A stretch of DNA of 64,000 bases. It comes from Cardinalis cardinalis (lineage: Eukaryota > Chordata > Aves > Passeriformes > Cardinalidae). The stretch is taken from contig JACDOX010000114.1 of the NCBI GenBank assembly GCA_014549065.1, positions 620,001 to 684,000 of the forward strand, written 5' to 3'. Both the position numbers and the translations under genes were made by a program. The notes below the pieces were generated by a model, which made no database searches, was not told the DNA's origin, and saw only the letters and a list, made by a program, of their open reading frames with translations. Below, piece by piece: positions 34,200 through 46,767 of this stretch (position 1 is its first letter; each line of letters opens with the position of its first letter).

Positions 34200-37100
34200 T
34201 TAAATTCTTTTATTCTGGGTCAAGTCTGTTTAGCCCACGACTGTAATGTCAACCCACAATTCCTTCATTGTATTTCTCAACTCTGGCAAGCTGAGAATGG
34301 GAAAGTGATAAAGCAGCTTTGGTGGGCACCTGGCCTACAGCCAGGGTCAAACCACTACAAAAGAATAGAAAAAATACCCTTTATAATGCATTAATATAAT
34401 GTATTAAATTCAATTTATAAGCTGGTTTAAGTGTCTGAGTTTTGGGCCATTCTAGAGGATCAGACNCAAGCAATGCTTTTTTAATAACTTTCTTCTTTAA
34501 AAGATATCCTCTATATTTCAACTGTTATGCTTATTTTTTACATTTCTCACCTCCTTCCTGCATGCCAAATGGAGCAAAAAGTACCCTTAAGGTATATCAG
34601 AAACCAGAAAAACATATTTAGTCTTGAAGTAATTTGACAAAAATCCTTGCATGGTTCCAAAAGAGCCATTCTCAAGCCAAAGCTTGAATAGTATGTATTT
34701 AACTTACCTAATAAAATATACAGTGGTCATATTATTTTTACTGAAATAATTGTGCACTGCTCAATTCCACTGCCTCTCTGGCATATCCATTCTGCTTCAT
34801 GTGTTAAAGCTGTTGGTGTAGAGTCTGCTAATGTCTATTTATTCATAATTCACTGATTTTGACGCCTCCCTTCTAGTTCTAACCTAAAAGTCTAATTTTA
34901 AAATTAACTCAAACCAGTCATGTCATCTTTTAATCATAAGGAACCTGTTCCTGATAAGGTGATTGATTAAAGGTCAAAACCTCTATGGCAGTTAAAATAA
35001 ACATGTAATTTGAGCAAAGGTGGTATTATTTTGAGGTTTTGCCTGCTTTGGGATTATCTCATGAAGTATTTATTTTGCCCTCCATGAAAAGAATCAAAGG
35101 GAAGAACTTTTGCATTTCACAGGGCAGGTTACACTTGGTCTGGATACTGTCACAGCAGAGTGACAGCTCTTNCCCTGCAGCTGCCAGGATCTAATTACAC
35201 CTAGGCTCAAAAAAAGGAATCGTGCAGCTGTGTGGAATTAGGAAGACTCAAATTGTACCCCATATAGACCTGAAGGCTTGTGGGGGTATCAAGGAGAGAT
35301 TATTGTAATTTTCTAATGGTATTGGAGCAGGAATAAGGCAAAGAGTGTGTGTCTGAATGCAGTTATTTTAACTGACTTCAGAAGTGACAAATCATAATGT
35401 GCCTAAACTGCCATGGTAGGAGTGGACCTGATCCAGGTTAGACTGGAGGCCAAAGGAGCTTGCAGTGCTCCCAAGTCATGTTTCCAAAGGGAAGTGTTTT
35501 GCACACTGGCATTGTAATGGAGAGTATGTGGAGCATGCAGTGGGAAGACAAGGACCAGAGTCAGAGTCCTAGTCCATGCTTTACAGAGGTATCACTGAGC
35601 TGCAGGATGTAATCAGATTCCTTATTCTTCATCTTCTCACTGGCCTTCCCACACTGCACAGGCTGAAACAGAGAAACGATGAGGCCTTTCATGCTTTTGG
35701 TTTTAATTGGGTAGGCAGAGCATGCTTTTCTTTAAAACTGAAATCATGGATATAAGCTCCAGAGATTAAGAACTTTTTTCTCATTTGTTGGATCAATAAA
35801 TGTATGCTAACCAGCAGNAGGCAAAAGATCACCTCCTTTTAGAAGGACTCATCAGCCCGGACCTCACTGTGTATTAACGCTGCTGTATGGCTTTGAGATT
35901 GAAACTGCTGTCATGTCTAATCAGCTTGAAAAAAGGGAGGGAGTTTGCATCAAGATACTTGCATATCCTAGTGCTAAACAGAAGAGATTGAATCCAGATA
36001 GCCGTCTCTTGGCTAAGAAGAGGGGAAAAAGTACATGCTTTGTTTTTCCTTAAAGTTAAATTATGTAAGTATATTGTATAAAATCTTTTCTGTGTATAAT
36101 TTCTAACACATAGAAAAAAAATTTTTGTAGTCCAGGTTGACTTCCAGGTAGAAGCTATAATTTTTCAGTTTAAACTTCATTAATTTTGAACTTTATCAAA
36201 ATTTTAAAAAAACCAAACTTGCCTCCAAGCTGAATTTTTTCTTTCAGTTTTCTTTCCTCTACAGCTGAATGTTACAGTTTTCTTAATAAGTAGACATTGC
36301 CATGTAAATTACTTTAATAGCCCCCCCCATTACTTGATTAAATGTTTAATTTGTAAGGGGTTCGTGTATTTAGGCACCATACAATCTAGGAGCAAATGGC
36401 CTGTATAAAGTTTCTGGATTGGTTACAAATATTTTGTTATCTGAAAGGTCTTTTACCCTTTTGCCAGGGAGCTCTTCCTCTCCACTTATCTTCATTTAAG
36501 GGTTAACACCAAAACCTAGAGAGGTTAATGCTTTCCAAAAATAGATTCCTGCTCTTAGCTTTTTATTCCAAGGAATGTTCCCAGGAAGAATATGTGTTTC
36601 CAGGAAGAAAGCACATGAGAACTCTAAATTTGTTACTGCAAAAGCATTTTAAATATTACTGACTCTTGCCCAGTTTATGCAGTCAGGTTATTTCATGCAA
36701 CGAAGGCTGGCTTGCTCTTTAAATACAGTCAGATGCAAATAGAATTGCCAAACGAACTATTGCATAAATCAGTGCTTTGAATTTCCTTCTCTCATTGTTC
36801 ACTAACAATGTAGCAGTAGCTGAGACCAGATGCTCAAGGAGACAAGTGACAAAGAAGAGCTCATACGTTATTTCAGACTTGATTAGTTAACATTTATCTT
36901 CTTGCTAAAATCCTTTGGGCTTTGTCTGTTTATATCTAATTGAAGAAAATGGAATTGACTGAGAGAATGAGGCCTTGGCAGGTGGTTTGGTTTAAAATCA
37001 TAACTACTGCCAATACTGGCTTCATATTGCTTAGTTAAGATTAATTTACTTTTCTTGAGGCCATTTACATTACACATTTAATTCTGATGTTAATCTTCTC

Positions 37101-38290
37101 TCAAAACTTGTCTCTAATTTGCAAAAATGACCCTGTTTGTTATTCAAAGTCAGGATGCTTCTTTACGATTATGGTTATCTCACTATCAAATTTCACTCAG
37201 GTAAAGATGTCAGTTTCAAATCACAAACATCATTCCTCAAGTGTTTGAAATGCTCCATCTATTTAAGAGAATGTATGGGTAATACTGAAAATATGGTGAA
37301 AAACTTTTCTAGCTAAAAGTTTCTGAATTTTTATACAGTTCATCAGAGCTTAAAATACAAAAGCAACCATTACTTACCCTGACACCTAAGTAACTTTCTA
37401 AGAAATCAGATTGCATAGTTGGTTAGAATAGTGTACAATTAATCAATAATTTGAAATAGAATGCTTTACAGAGTAACAAGATTCTGTCNAAACTTCTACA
37501 CTTCATAAAAAATCTCTTGAATTTACATAGTCATTTTCCCTGAAGAAGTCTCAGATTACAAAGTTGTTTTTCACAAAACAAGTTTCAATTTTCTCTATGA
37601 TTTTTAATATTTTTCTTATGATGAGGGGGCTAGGTCCAAATTTAGTGAGGATAATTCCCTGATTCCTGATGCCAGGAATTAACCTAGCTAAAGGATGCTC
37701 ATCAGCATCTAAATCAGACTTTGGTCTTCAAATCCAGAAATTTGTAAGTATTTAATAGGTAACCTAATGTCTTTTGTTGTTATCACTCTTTCCAATGATT
37801 GATCAACGGGATGGGGGATCAGTAAAGCAAAACAGTAGCCGTAATATGAATACTTGTAGTTAAATTTTTGTAAANGATGCATTTCCTTTTTGAGTATGAT
37901 GTTTTCTAAAAGGGAGCTGCTGAGAAAGCAATTCTGTGCAGTAAATTACAGTTTCCCCAAGCAGAAAATCCTTTACAAACACTACTGAGTAATAATCAAT
38001 ATTAGGTGAAGAGACTATGTCATAATTCCATTCTGCCATGAATTATAACAGAAATAACTTCTTAAGATGTAATATCTGAGTGTAATCATGAGATTTTCAA
38101 CATCAGAACCATTAGTGAACCTGGTTTTGTCAATTCAGCTTTTCAACAACGGAAAACTGTACTAAAAGTATCTGGGAGATAGAATCCAAATGTTGCATTG
38201 AAATTTATTTACCTTAGTATTTCACATTGTCTCTAGTAACATTTTTCTCTATTCATAGTCTCAAAAAAATAATAAAATTTGAAATATTAT

Positions 38291-38345
38291 ATTTATTTAT
38301 ATAAATAAATGGGGGTGGGTTATTTATATAAATAAGTGGGGGTTT
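38291..38345. repeat. Duplicated AT palindrome with G-runs
   Basis: ATTTATTTATATAAATAAAT (38291-38310) is a perfect 20-bp palindrome, followed by GGGGGTGGG. A second copy of the palindrome core, TTATTTATATAAATAA (38320-38335), is followed by GTGGGGG. The whole is an imperfect tandem duplication with a period of about 28 bp. Confidence 0.88.
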
Positions 38346-40014
38346 NATACAGAGCAATCTTAGTTCAGGAGTAACATGGGAGACCCCTAAAAGAACCAGA
38401 ATTATAACAGAGGGTTTGACTGGAAGGCAAAAGGAATAAAATTTAAACAACAAGCTGTAAAATCAGAAGGAGTCTGAATAGCAGAAATGTATAACAGCAC
38501 TGGGTATGCACACCCAGGNCTAAAGAGTAATGACCAAGAAGTGTGAGGAAAGCAGCTTTAGCAAAGGGATACCATACTTCCACAGGTCTCAAACTTTAAT
38601 ATGCTACCAAAGCATGGAAAAGAATTTTTAGTAAATGGCTTTAAATTTTCTCATATTCTTGCTAGACAGATATTTACATAAAATCATAGACTTTGATGTA
38701 TACTTCTGATTGTTTCCACGTTCTCTCTGCTTTCCGAAGAGGNAGAAATAAAAATAAAATAAAAAAAAATTTNAAAAAATTCTTTTTCTCCCCTATTTCT
38801 TTATCTATAGCCTCCCAGCAATTCATCCTAATGTATTCAGCAAGGTTTCAGTGATAAACCCTGCGCTAAATAATATGTATCATTTCAGCCTTGAAGGCTT
38901 GAGAAAGATTTGTTTGTTTGTTGGATTGATTTGGTTTAGTTTGGAGTTTTTTGTTAGCTGGTGTGCTATTTTAGTAAATAAAAACAATTTCTGTATCATG
39001 GACCTTTTCCTCTCTCAACTCTTTTAAACTGTCTCAGTGAAAATCATCAGGGGATGGCAGAGTAATTTCAAATCCTAACACTGCAGAAGTTTGGAAAAAA
39101 AAAACTTTTGTCTATAATATATTTGAATTTTAAATCATTGGGTCAATTCAATTGTTTTCTTATCACAAATGAAAAGGCTTGTGTTCAGTAAAGGTCTTCT
39201 GGCTTACATCTGTACATCAGGGAAANTCTGTTTGAAATGTAATATCAGGTTTCTAGGGCCACTTGAGTTGCCTTAGGACAAAAAGTTTCTGCAATCCAAA
39301 CAATCTCTAAAAAGGTAGTGTTACACACATACTAAATAATGGATTACTTCAGATTTGACATCAGTATGACAAACCATTATTTGGAGTGCTCTGAGGCATG
39401 CCAAATTTCCCTTCATTTACTGTTAGTCTTCATAATGTAACATTTCTCTTCACAGGATTAACACTTCTAAAGTCATAGTTTTAAAGCATCTTGTCAGGTA
39501 GCATGTGAAAGGACATGAGTCCTGCAGAGAAGGACAGCTCCCTTTTCTGCATTTCCCATATATTTGCATAAATATCCTTCCTTCCAACTCAGTTCATCAG
39601 CTGCATTTAAGTAATCTTCCCACTATAAATGAAGTTACTTAATTATTATTGTTGCCATTCTCTGCCATCCCCTAATCTAGTATTAAAATTCCTAACTCTA
39701 AATGCAGNGGTTTCAGTGATATCAGCAGGGCAAAAGCTAGAATAAACAAAATAAAGAACCCTGCAAAATTCAATTAGTTTTCTCCCAGATGCTGCAGTTC
39801 ATCTCCCACACTGTTAAAAAACTTCTCAGCTCATTGAGTATAGCTGGCACTGGCTTGTTGAAGGTGAGATGCAGTTATGCAGAAACTGTATGCTCTGCTA
39901 CATGGGATTGCACAGCTCATTCTGGATCCATGTGTATTCCTTCAGCAGCTGGGGAAAATGTGGAGGAATGGACTGGGCAAGGTGCAGCCTAGGAAGACGG
40001 AATGTTTAAAACAG

Positions 40015-40069
40015 AGATTGTTTCCAAAAGAAAGGAGAGGAGATTGTTTTTTTTAAAAGAAAGGAGAGG
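40015..40069 (+). repeat. Imperfect tandem duplication, 26 and 29 bp
   Basis: AGATTGTTTCCAAAAGAAAGGAGAGG (40015-40040) is followed directly by AGATTG, a longer T run, and AAAAGAAAGGAGAGG (40041-40069). The copies differ mainly in the T tract. Confidence 0.88.
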
Positions 40070-41698
40070 AAAAAATGAAGATCAAGTTTCAACCTGTGGG
40101 AGCCAGGAACTCCAAGTACCTCCCTTAAATAAAAGAGAGAGACCAAAGCAATTGTTTCATTGATTGAAGACACAGCTAAGCCATACTGCTGGTATTGATT
40201 TCTTTAGGAAATATCACTCAAATCTGTCTATAAGTGGTATGATATCTTCTTTTCCACCAACTATGGAACAGCTGGAGAGGTCTGCAAAGTTGCATAGCTT
40301 TCTCTGGAAGATCACAAAATTAATGGGCTCAATGTGTGTGTATTCATGTGTGCCTCAATGAGATAACCACCAGAAACTTTATTCTAAAGGAGGGTAAGGG
40401 TCTAAGGACCATTTAAAATTCCTAAAGTCTTGTAGAGTATTAAACCAATCTGAAAAAACAACCTTTCCCATGTGGCTAATAAATCTTTGACTTTTGAAAT
40501 ATATCTAGCTAATAGATTTCTTTAAAAGGGCTGCAGATCTTTTTTTTCATCTGGTGATTCTGATGAGTTGAAAAATGCATGGTTTTATCACACAGTGTAT
40601 GTGCCAGTAAGATGTTTTTATCCAAAATAAAGTAAAATGTATTTAAAATAAAATCAAGTGTTTAAAGCCCCAGNTGTCTGCTAGAATGTATGACCACCGA
40701 TCTGAAAACAAGCAAGGTTACAAATAAATATTTTTAACAAANTTTATAAACACAGATAATGACCTTATTGGTTGGCAATTTATCTTCAAACCAATAACAC
40801 ACTGAGTTCATACATCTGAACAAAAGCAAGCACTGACAGTTTGGCAACTCATGAGCACAGGGGAGACAAGGAGGGTTTCAAACTCCTCCAGAGCTGCGAT
40901 GCCTATGTGTGCTGAGAAGCTTGCTGAGGAGAATGTATCCTCCTGAACATATATACATAATCTCACTTTGATGGTATNAAGTATGACTGTTTTGGATTGC
41001 TTAAAATAAGTTTCTGCCAACATTCTGTTTACAAATATCTCAAATGTAAGAAGGGTTTAGAGATGTGAGGGCTTAAATTGNTTCTGTAGTCTGAAATCAG
41101 AGCCAGAACCCAAATGCCATGACTTAGAGAGCTTTTTTATCTAGCTACAATTAATCACAGACAGATGCTTGTGTCCTGCTGAAATCTATATTTATACCAC
41201 CCTTAAAGAGGACCTGTAAGAAAGCTGCCTCCCACTTACTTTCCATCTGCAGAACCATAATGCAGATACTGAAAGCTGTCTCCCGTGAGATCCATTGACA
41301 TTACTTGCAGCCANGGCACTTAAAAAGTCAGTAATAACTTTGGCTATTCCTGTTTGGCTTGACATGATGGCAAAGTATGCTGCTGTTTTGATACACATCA
41401 ATTATTTGAGGGAAAAGAGCCACAAATCCATATACTATGAAGACACTAGCTAAAATTTCACAAGCAGAATGAGTCTGGTTACTGGGGAACCATAAGATCG
41501 GAAATAGAGTTTTTCCAGCAGACTATAAGTCCTGAGAATTCAAAGACTGCATAGAACCTATGTAGCAGATGGAGAAAGATTGTTGCTTGCTTCTCCTTAC
41601 CTTATATAGGAAGAGAGGAATTGCTACTAGACAACTATTAAGAACCATCGCTGACTTTAGTTTTTTGGAAGAATAGCCACACAATAGCTGCTGAAATT

Positions 41699-41770
41699 AA
41701 AACAACAACAACAACAACAAAACAAAACAAAAAAAAACCCCAAAAACAAACCCCCCAAAAAAATCCAACC
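41699..41770 (+). repeat. A-rich low-complexity tract with (AAC)n
   Basis: About seven AAC units grade into AAAAC units and then A runs mixed with short C runs, ending near AAATCCAACC. It might be the decayed tail of a retroposed element, but no matching body is visible upstream. Confidence 0.8.
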
Positions 41771-41906
41771 AAAAAGACTCCTTTATCAAACTGCCTAGAA
41801 TGATAAAAGATGATTCTAACTCTAACTTTATTAGAATACAGGCCACTGTGCTTACTAAACCTCAGTGCTTGGCAATGCTATGAGTAAGAAATTCTAAAAA
41901 AGAGGG

Positions 41907-41981
41907 AAGCCATATGAGGAGCTATTGAGGCAACTTGGTTTTTTGNACCTAAAGAAGAGGAGACTTAGGGGATATCTCATC
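41907..41981 (+). mobile_element. CR1 ORF2 fragment, + strand
   Basis: Translation of the + strand from 41907 gives KPYEELLRQLGFL-LKKRRLRGYLI, where the dash is a codon with an N. It closely matches the CR1 ORF2 segment YEERLRELGLFSLEKRRL. The piece stops exactly where the opposite-strand CR1 tail begins (CACAGAATCACAGAAT at 41981), so that later element probably interrupted an older + strand CR1. The left edge is vague, near 41890-41907. Confidence 0.78.
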
Positions 41982-42300
41982 ACAGAATCACAGAATAAGC
42001 TGAGTTGAAAAGGACCCACAAGGATCACTGAGTCCAACTCTTCCTGCACAGAAGANTCCCAAGAACCACACCATGTGCTTGAGAGCATTGTCCAAATGTT
42101 TCTTGAACTCTCTCAGGTTTGGTGCTGGGACCATTTCCCTGGGGAGCCTGTTCCAGTGCCCAACTACCCTCTGGGTGAAAAACCTTTTTCTAGTAGCCTA
42201 AACCTTCCCTGACACAACTCCAGGCCATTCCCTTGGGTCCTGCAACTCTTCACCAGAGAGAAGAGGTCAGCGCCTCCCACTCCGCTCCCCTTCGTGAGGA
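41982..42300 (-). mobile_element. CR1 3' end, - strand
   Basis: The + strand begins ACAGAATCACAGAATAAG and continues with GTCCAACTCTTCCTGCACAG, GAACTCTCTCAGGTTTGGTG, CTGTTCCAGTGCCC and ACCCTCTGGGTGAAAAACC. Each is the reverse complement of familiar CR1 3'-region sequence. About 320 bp remain. The right edge, near 42300, joins CR1 sequence of opposite orientation, described next. Confidence 0.92.
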
Positions 42301-42430
42301 AGCTGTGGGAGTCCAGAGAGGTCCAAACTGACTGGAAGCTGGTGAACATTGTCCTGATTTTCAAGAAGGTTGAGAAGGAGGACCCTGGAAACTACAGGCC
42401 AGTTCAGCTCATTCAGCTCCTGGTAAAGTT
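42301..42430 (+). pseudogene. CR1 reverse-transcriptase N-terminal fragment, inverted
   Basis: The + strand frame reads WKLVNIVLIFKKVEKEDPG then NYRPVQL, the well-conserved start of the CR1 reverse-transcriptase domain (WKxANVxPIFKKGxKxDPxNYRPVSL in active copies). This region normally lies more than a kilobase upstream of the 3' end, on the same strand. Here it is directly attached to a 3' end of opposite orientation. The simplest reading is a 5' inversion during insertion (twin priming); an independent copy is possible. Downstream, near 42452-42466, ATTCTATCATTCTAT resembles a CR1 tail and may belong to the older host element. Confidence 0.8.
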
Positions 42431-45400
42431 ATCCCTTACAAATGAGGATATTCTATCATTCTATAAAATAACATATTACATTTTAAATTAAGATAAATTC
42501 TGAAAAATATTCTATAGAAAGACNAGTGATGTACTCATGAATACCAATTTTTGATCCACAACTTAATGGAAACCATAGGGTTTAGTCACATATTTTCTGT
42601 ATAATTGTCTGTATAATATCATNTGTTAATATATTTCATTTGTGCTATTTCTCATCTGATCTGTTTAAAGTATATGTCAGCATATATTCCCATCTTCAGT
42701 GCTAGTTAGGACTAACATAATTATCTTTTCCTTGCTTTCAGAACAGTTTTTTTTTATAAGCAATTTTGTTTGTTAGCTTGAAGGAAGTCCTAGGCTTCCT
42801 AGATGTGTAAAGCTGACATGGTCATGATAAGGCAGGAAGTCAGTTTTATAATTTTTAATGATTAATTTTCAACCTAGTAAACTCAATTTCCTGTTCTCAG
42901 TAACTCTGCATTTATTGAATGCTCATGGATGAAACATTGTAAACAAAGCAGGATAGGTTCAGGATTTTGTTTTCAACAACCCATGGTGGNAAGTTTGCCT
43001 TTTTGAAGTCATAGGCTTGAGCAAACTAACCTTTTTACAAGTCCTGCCTAAATCCCTGCTACTAAATTCCTGTCTGAATCTACCAGATTTTATAGTAAGG
43101 CCTAAACTGAAGATTATTCCTATGTCTGTTTTAAAATAGTTCTTAGGATCACTGGTAATGGGTAAAACCTTTCTGCATTAGTGTTTAGACAAACAGAAAA
43201 ATAGTCAATTTTTTTATGTCCTAGCAAACTTATGCCTCTGCATATGTGTCCTTCTATTGAACACTGCCTGAATTTCTGGTTGTGCCTAGTCAAAAAAAAA
43301 AACAAAAAAAGCTCTTCAGTGTGGAAAGGAGCAGTTAAGTAGGGAATAGATTTCTAATTCATAGAGACCAACACTTTCCCTTTGAATAAAATAACTAGGG
43401 AGTAATGAAANTAAAAATTGATGGTGTGAAAAAAGACAAAATGAGGTGTGATATGTATAGTTAGTCTTTGACTGATACAAGAATTTGTGGGGGATAAAAA
43501 TTTCAAAAATATCTATATATATATGCTACATCATCACAAATGTAGAGTGAAATACCACATTTGCTAGCATCACACACAGACGAGTAGAGGTGNCATAGTC
43601 TGCTGTTCAGGTAGATACACGGACAGACCAAGAGANTTCTAATTTCCAACTGTCTAGAAGATCATGGGAAAAAGAAATATCTGCTCTGCAGAGCAGTTCC
43701 TGCATCCATAGTGTCACTATATNCAGACAAAACAGCATCTCACTGCAACTAAAGTATTGAAGGGTTTATTTTTCTTCTCAATATTAGACCAATATCAGTT
43801 AAATTTGGTCATATTACTATGAAAAGCAGACTAGCCTTTAAGAGACACAATATCTCTCAGCTAGTCCTATGGTTATTAGATTTCTCATACAGATCTAGAG
43901 AAGAGATAACTTGGAAGGAAGCCATGCCTACACTGACACACTGACAGTTGTATTCTCCTTGTATATATAGCCTATATATATATATATATGCACGTATACA
44001 TATATACACACACATATATATATATATACATACAGATATATATGTATGGTTATACATAGCCTATATATATCTATATCTATATATCTATATATCTATATAT
44101 CTATATATCTATATATATATATATATATATATCCAATTGTAGCTGATTCAGTTGTGCCCGGATTAGAGATGAACTGCTTTAGCTGCCTGCAGGTGATATG
44201 CTAAACACCTCTGAAATTTATGAAGTTTTCTTAGCATAAGGATAATTACAATTGTTTATTTTTTTTTACAGACTTGTACTAAGCGACAGCAATTCACAAT
44301 ATATTCTATAGCAGAAATAAAATGTGTTTCATTCAGATACATATTAAGGAGCCATATTGTTAAGTAAATATTTTCAAGCTAATCTCCACAAAGAATGCAT
44401 GCAACATTGTAAAGACCTTATCACTCAGCTCTTTTTCATAGTCAATACAACATATACTTATCTACACATGTATTATATCACAGGAATTTTTCAGAATAAT
44501 GAACTATTTTAGGTATTTGATTTATGAAATTGGAATAGTTTGCTCTGGCACTGAGAGACTCAATGTGTTAAAATCAAGCCATGTGTTTCAAATAAACTTA
44601 TTTTGGCAATAAGAACATTTGTCATGGCACCTATATAGCCATGAATATTTGCATTTGTCATGTCTTTTCACACAGATGGACTGAAATAATTTAAATCAGA
44701 GAGCTTTGCTCTTTTCTGCAGTTTAGAATGCTTGATTTTGGAGGTAGGAAGCGATCAGGGAGTAAAGATTCTAATATCCTGTCAAAATGGTATGTTTCCA
44801 CATCCAATTAATATACGTTATATAAATAAATAAAAATTAAATTGGCATAGGACTTACAGGCAACCCTTTTAAATTCATGCACAGCAGTGTTAGTGAGTTT
44901 CTTGTGGCTTGTTGGTTTGCAAAAATTGAAGGGTTTTCCAAATATGACTGCATTTGTTCCACCTATTTGCAGTAATATTGCCTCATAGCATAACAAAGAT
45001 AATTAACCACATGGGAAAAGTAAAGCCAAAAGGAAAAGTGTTACTGTGTTTGCCTGTGTGTTATCCTCTGAGGACGAGTTCAGTTGCATGCACATCAGTA
45101 TATCCATCAACATACAGCAGAATAGTCATAAATACTCAGCCAAGAATAATAATGTTCTAAGCAGGAAGGAAACATGAAATTCCAAAAGAAAGACTTTTTT
45201 TCCCCAGACCTGTATTCATTTTTGGCACTGACTAAATTTATTTATGGCCCTTCGGGCCATGTTATTCCTGCATTAGCATCTTAAAAGCCTTGCCATTTGT
45301 GTTATCATAGCATTTGATGTGGCTAATATGATATAAAAAGTCCTGTAATGATTTACAGATCTGGAAGATTCTGTCCAGCCAAAATATGAAGAAAAAATAG

Positions 45401-46767
45401 CCAAACAAAGAGATTAATATGAACCCTCCTTTTGTGGCTTCGACACTATCCTGTTTTAAAAGCTATTTTAACTTTTTCCATACTTTAAAAAAAGTTTGTT
45501 TGAAATTATTGTTATGATCTAAATAAGGAGAAATCCCTAATGAGAGTATGTAATTTTTGGCAAATCTTCTACTTTATGTTATAAAAACAAGTTCAGAGGT
45601 TAAGTTTTTGGGTTTGGGTGTTTTGCAGGTTTGAGGTTTTTTAACTACTTTGGAGTTCTGAGAAGGAGCTAAATGATTTAAGAGCAAAGGATAGGCATTT
45701 GAACTCTAAAAAACATAAAAACCCAGGCTAGATCTCATTTTATCTCATATTCCTGCTCTACAAGTAAATTCGAGTGAAAGAAGGCACTGTATNGGGATGA
45801 AAGGAAAAATGTGAATGATACGGTTGATTCTCTAAACAACAAAGGCAAAATATTGTTTGACTATGACTGGGAAATAAATATTAGCTTGTCTTTGAATTGT
45901 TAAGCTAAAACTACCAGTCCAGACTAGACCTCCTATCCTTCTGCTGATATTCCAGCAATAAAACTCATTCAGAATTAGTTTGGCAGCACAGAAATGTTAC
46001 TCTGATGTAAACCTTGGCAGAATTAGCTCTGGCACAATCAGACAATCATCTNCCTGGTCACAATGGAGGAAAAATGACATATATGAAGTATAAGCTCACA
46101 AGTGACTAAACGTAAGTTAAAAGTATATGATAGCTATTGACATCTCATCATCTTGCATCACTGACAGTACAAGACCTATACATGACCTAAANTTCGTTAA
46201 AGCCACTAACTTGCTTGAATGGGTATGATTATGAATCATAAAATTCAGTATGCTTGGATTTTAACAACATAGTTAGTCTTATAGCAGTCAGATATTGTAC
46301 CTATTCTGAAGAATATCTTGTATCTGGAGATGGAAGTTCACATATATGTCTATAAATGTATGTATGCATGCATATAAAACTTTTAAGAAAAAAAATATTC
46401 AGCACGGTGAAAGGAGATGGAACTACATTATGTATTACCAAATGTGTGGCAAAATGCACAGGCAAGCATTATAGCTGAATTGAAGCTGCTGGATAACAAG
46501 ACTTCACTGTACTTATGTCTCGCAGACTGTACACTTAGCTGTATTTTCTCAGTAAATGAAACTGATAGATTGATTTTGGTGTGAAGTATAGCTACTGGCT
46601 TTGGAGTCTAGGTTGCCTGTATTAAAAAGCAGAAAACCTTATGAAAGGTACAAAAATATTCAGTAAGGGGTAAGAAAACAGTATAGGATTAATTTGGTTA
46701 TCCCTCCCACACATATTATTCTNCAATGTAAAGTCTGTGCACTTAGCATTCATTATTTACTCCAGAA
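42431..46767. other. AT-rich non-coding sequence with one large AT repeat
   Basis: No gene found. Apart from the AT repeat at 43961-44132, the stretch is unique. Around 44560-45400 the sequence is complex, and it includes the 7-bp-stem inverted repeat ATGGCCC-TTC-GGGCCAT (45244-45260). It has the feel of conserved non-coding DNA, which only alignment could show. Confidence 0.45.
43961..44132. repeat. Compound AT-rich microsatellite, (TA)n and (ATATATCT)n
   Basis: TA runs alternate with CA-containing segments up to about 44050. The tract then becomes an 8-bp repeat, ATATATCT (about six units, 44064-44116), and ends in pure TA. The phrase TAGCCTATATATAT occurs twice (near 43968 and 44057), so part of the tract was itself duplicated. 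It is self-complementary and could extrude a cruciform. Confidence 0.93.

Larger units (their letters stand above)
32482..34359 (+). mobile_element. ERVL-type solo LTR split by a CR1 insertion
   Basis: The left part (32482-33158) starts TGTCTTGGGTTTCTGTGGC. It contains the TATA-like TATTTAAG (32651-32658), then a reiterated tract built on CTGGAGCAG and CCCTGCAGCCCATG with a period of roughly 50-60 bp. The right part (33967-34359) resumes at CACTGGAGCAGG and carries AATAAA (34194-34199), then GTCTGTTTAGCCC. It ends with CAAACCACTACA. This is the layout of a songbird ERVL LTR I know well, about 1,070 bp once the CR1 is removed. The TATA-then-AATAAA order supports the + orientation. The flanks GCAGA and AAAGA match at only three of five bases, so the target duplication has decayed. 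No internal viral genes adjoin it. Confidence 0.88.
34360..41698. other. Longest repeat-poor stretch, non-coding
   Basis: About 7.3 kb contain no recognisable gene and no clear CR1 or LTR. The texture at 34900-37200 is complex and low in simple repeats, with an intact ATGCAAAT octamer (36733-36740) and paired SOX-type sites (36793-36810), so conserved regulatory DNA is possible but unproven. Two local duplications, at 38291-38345 and 40015-40069, are listed separately. A C-run lies near 36323-36330. Open frames are short and lack motifs. Confidence 0.45.
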
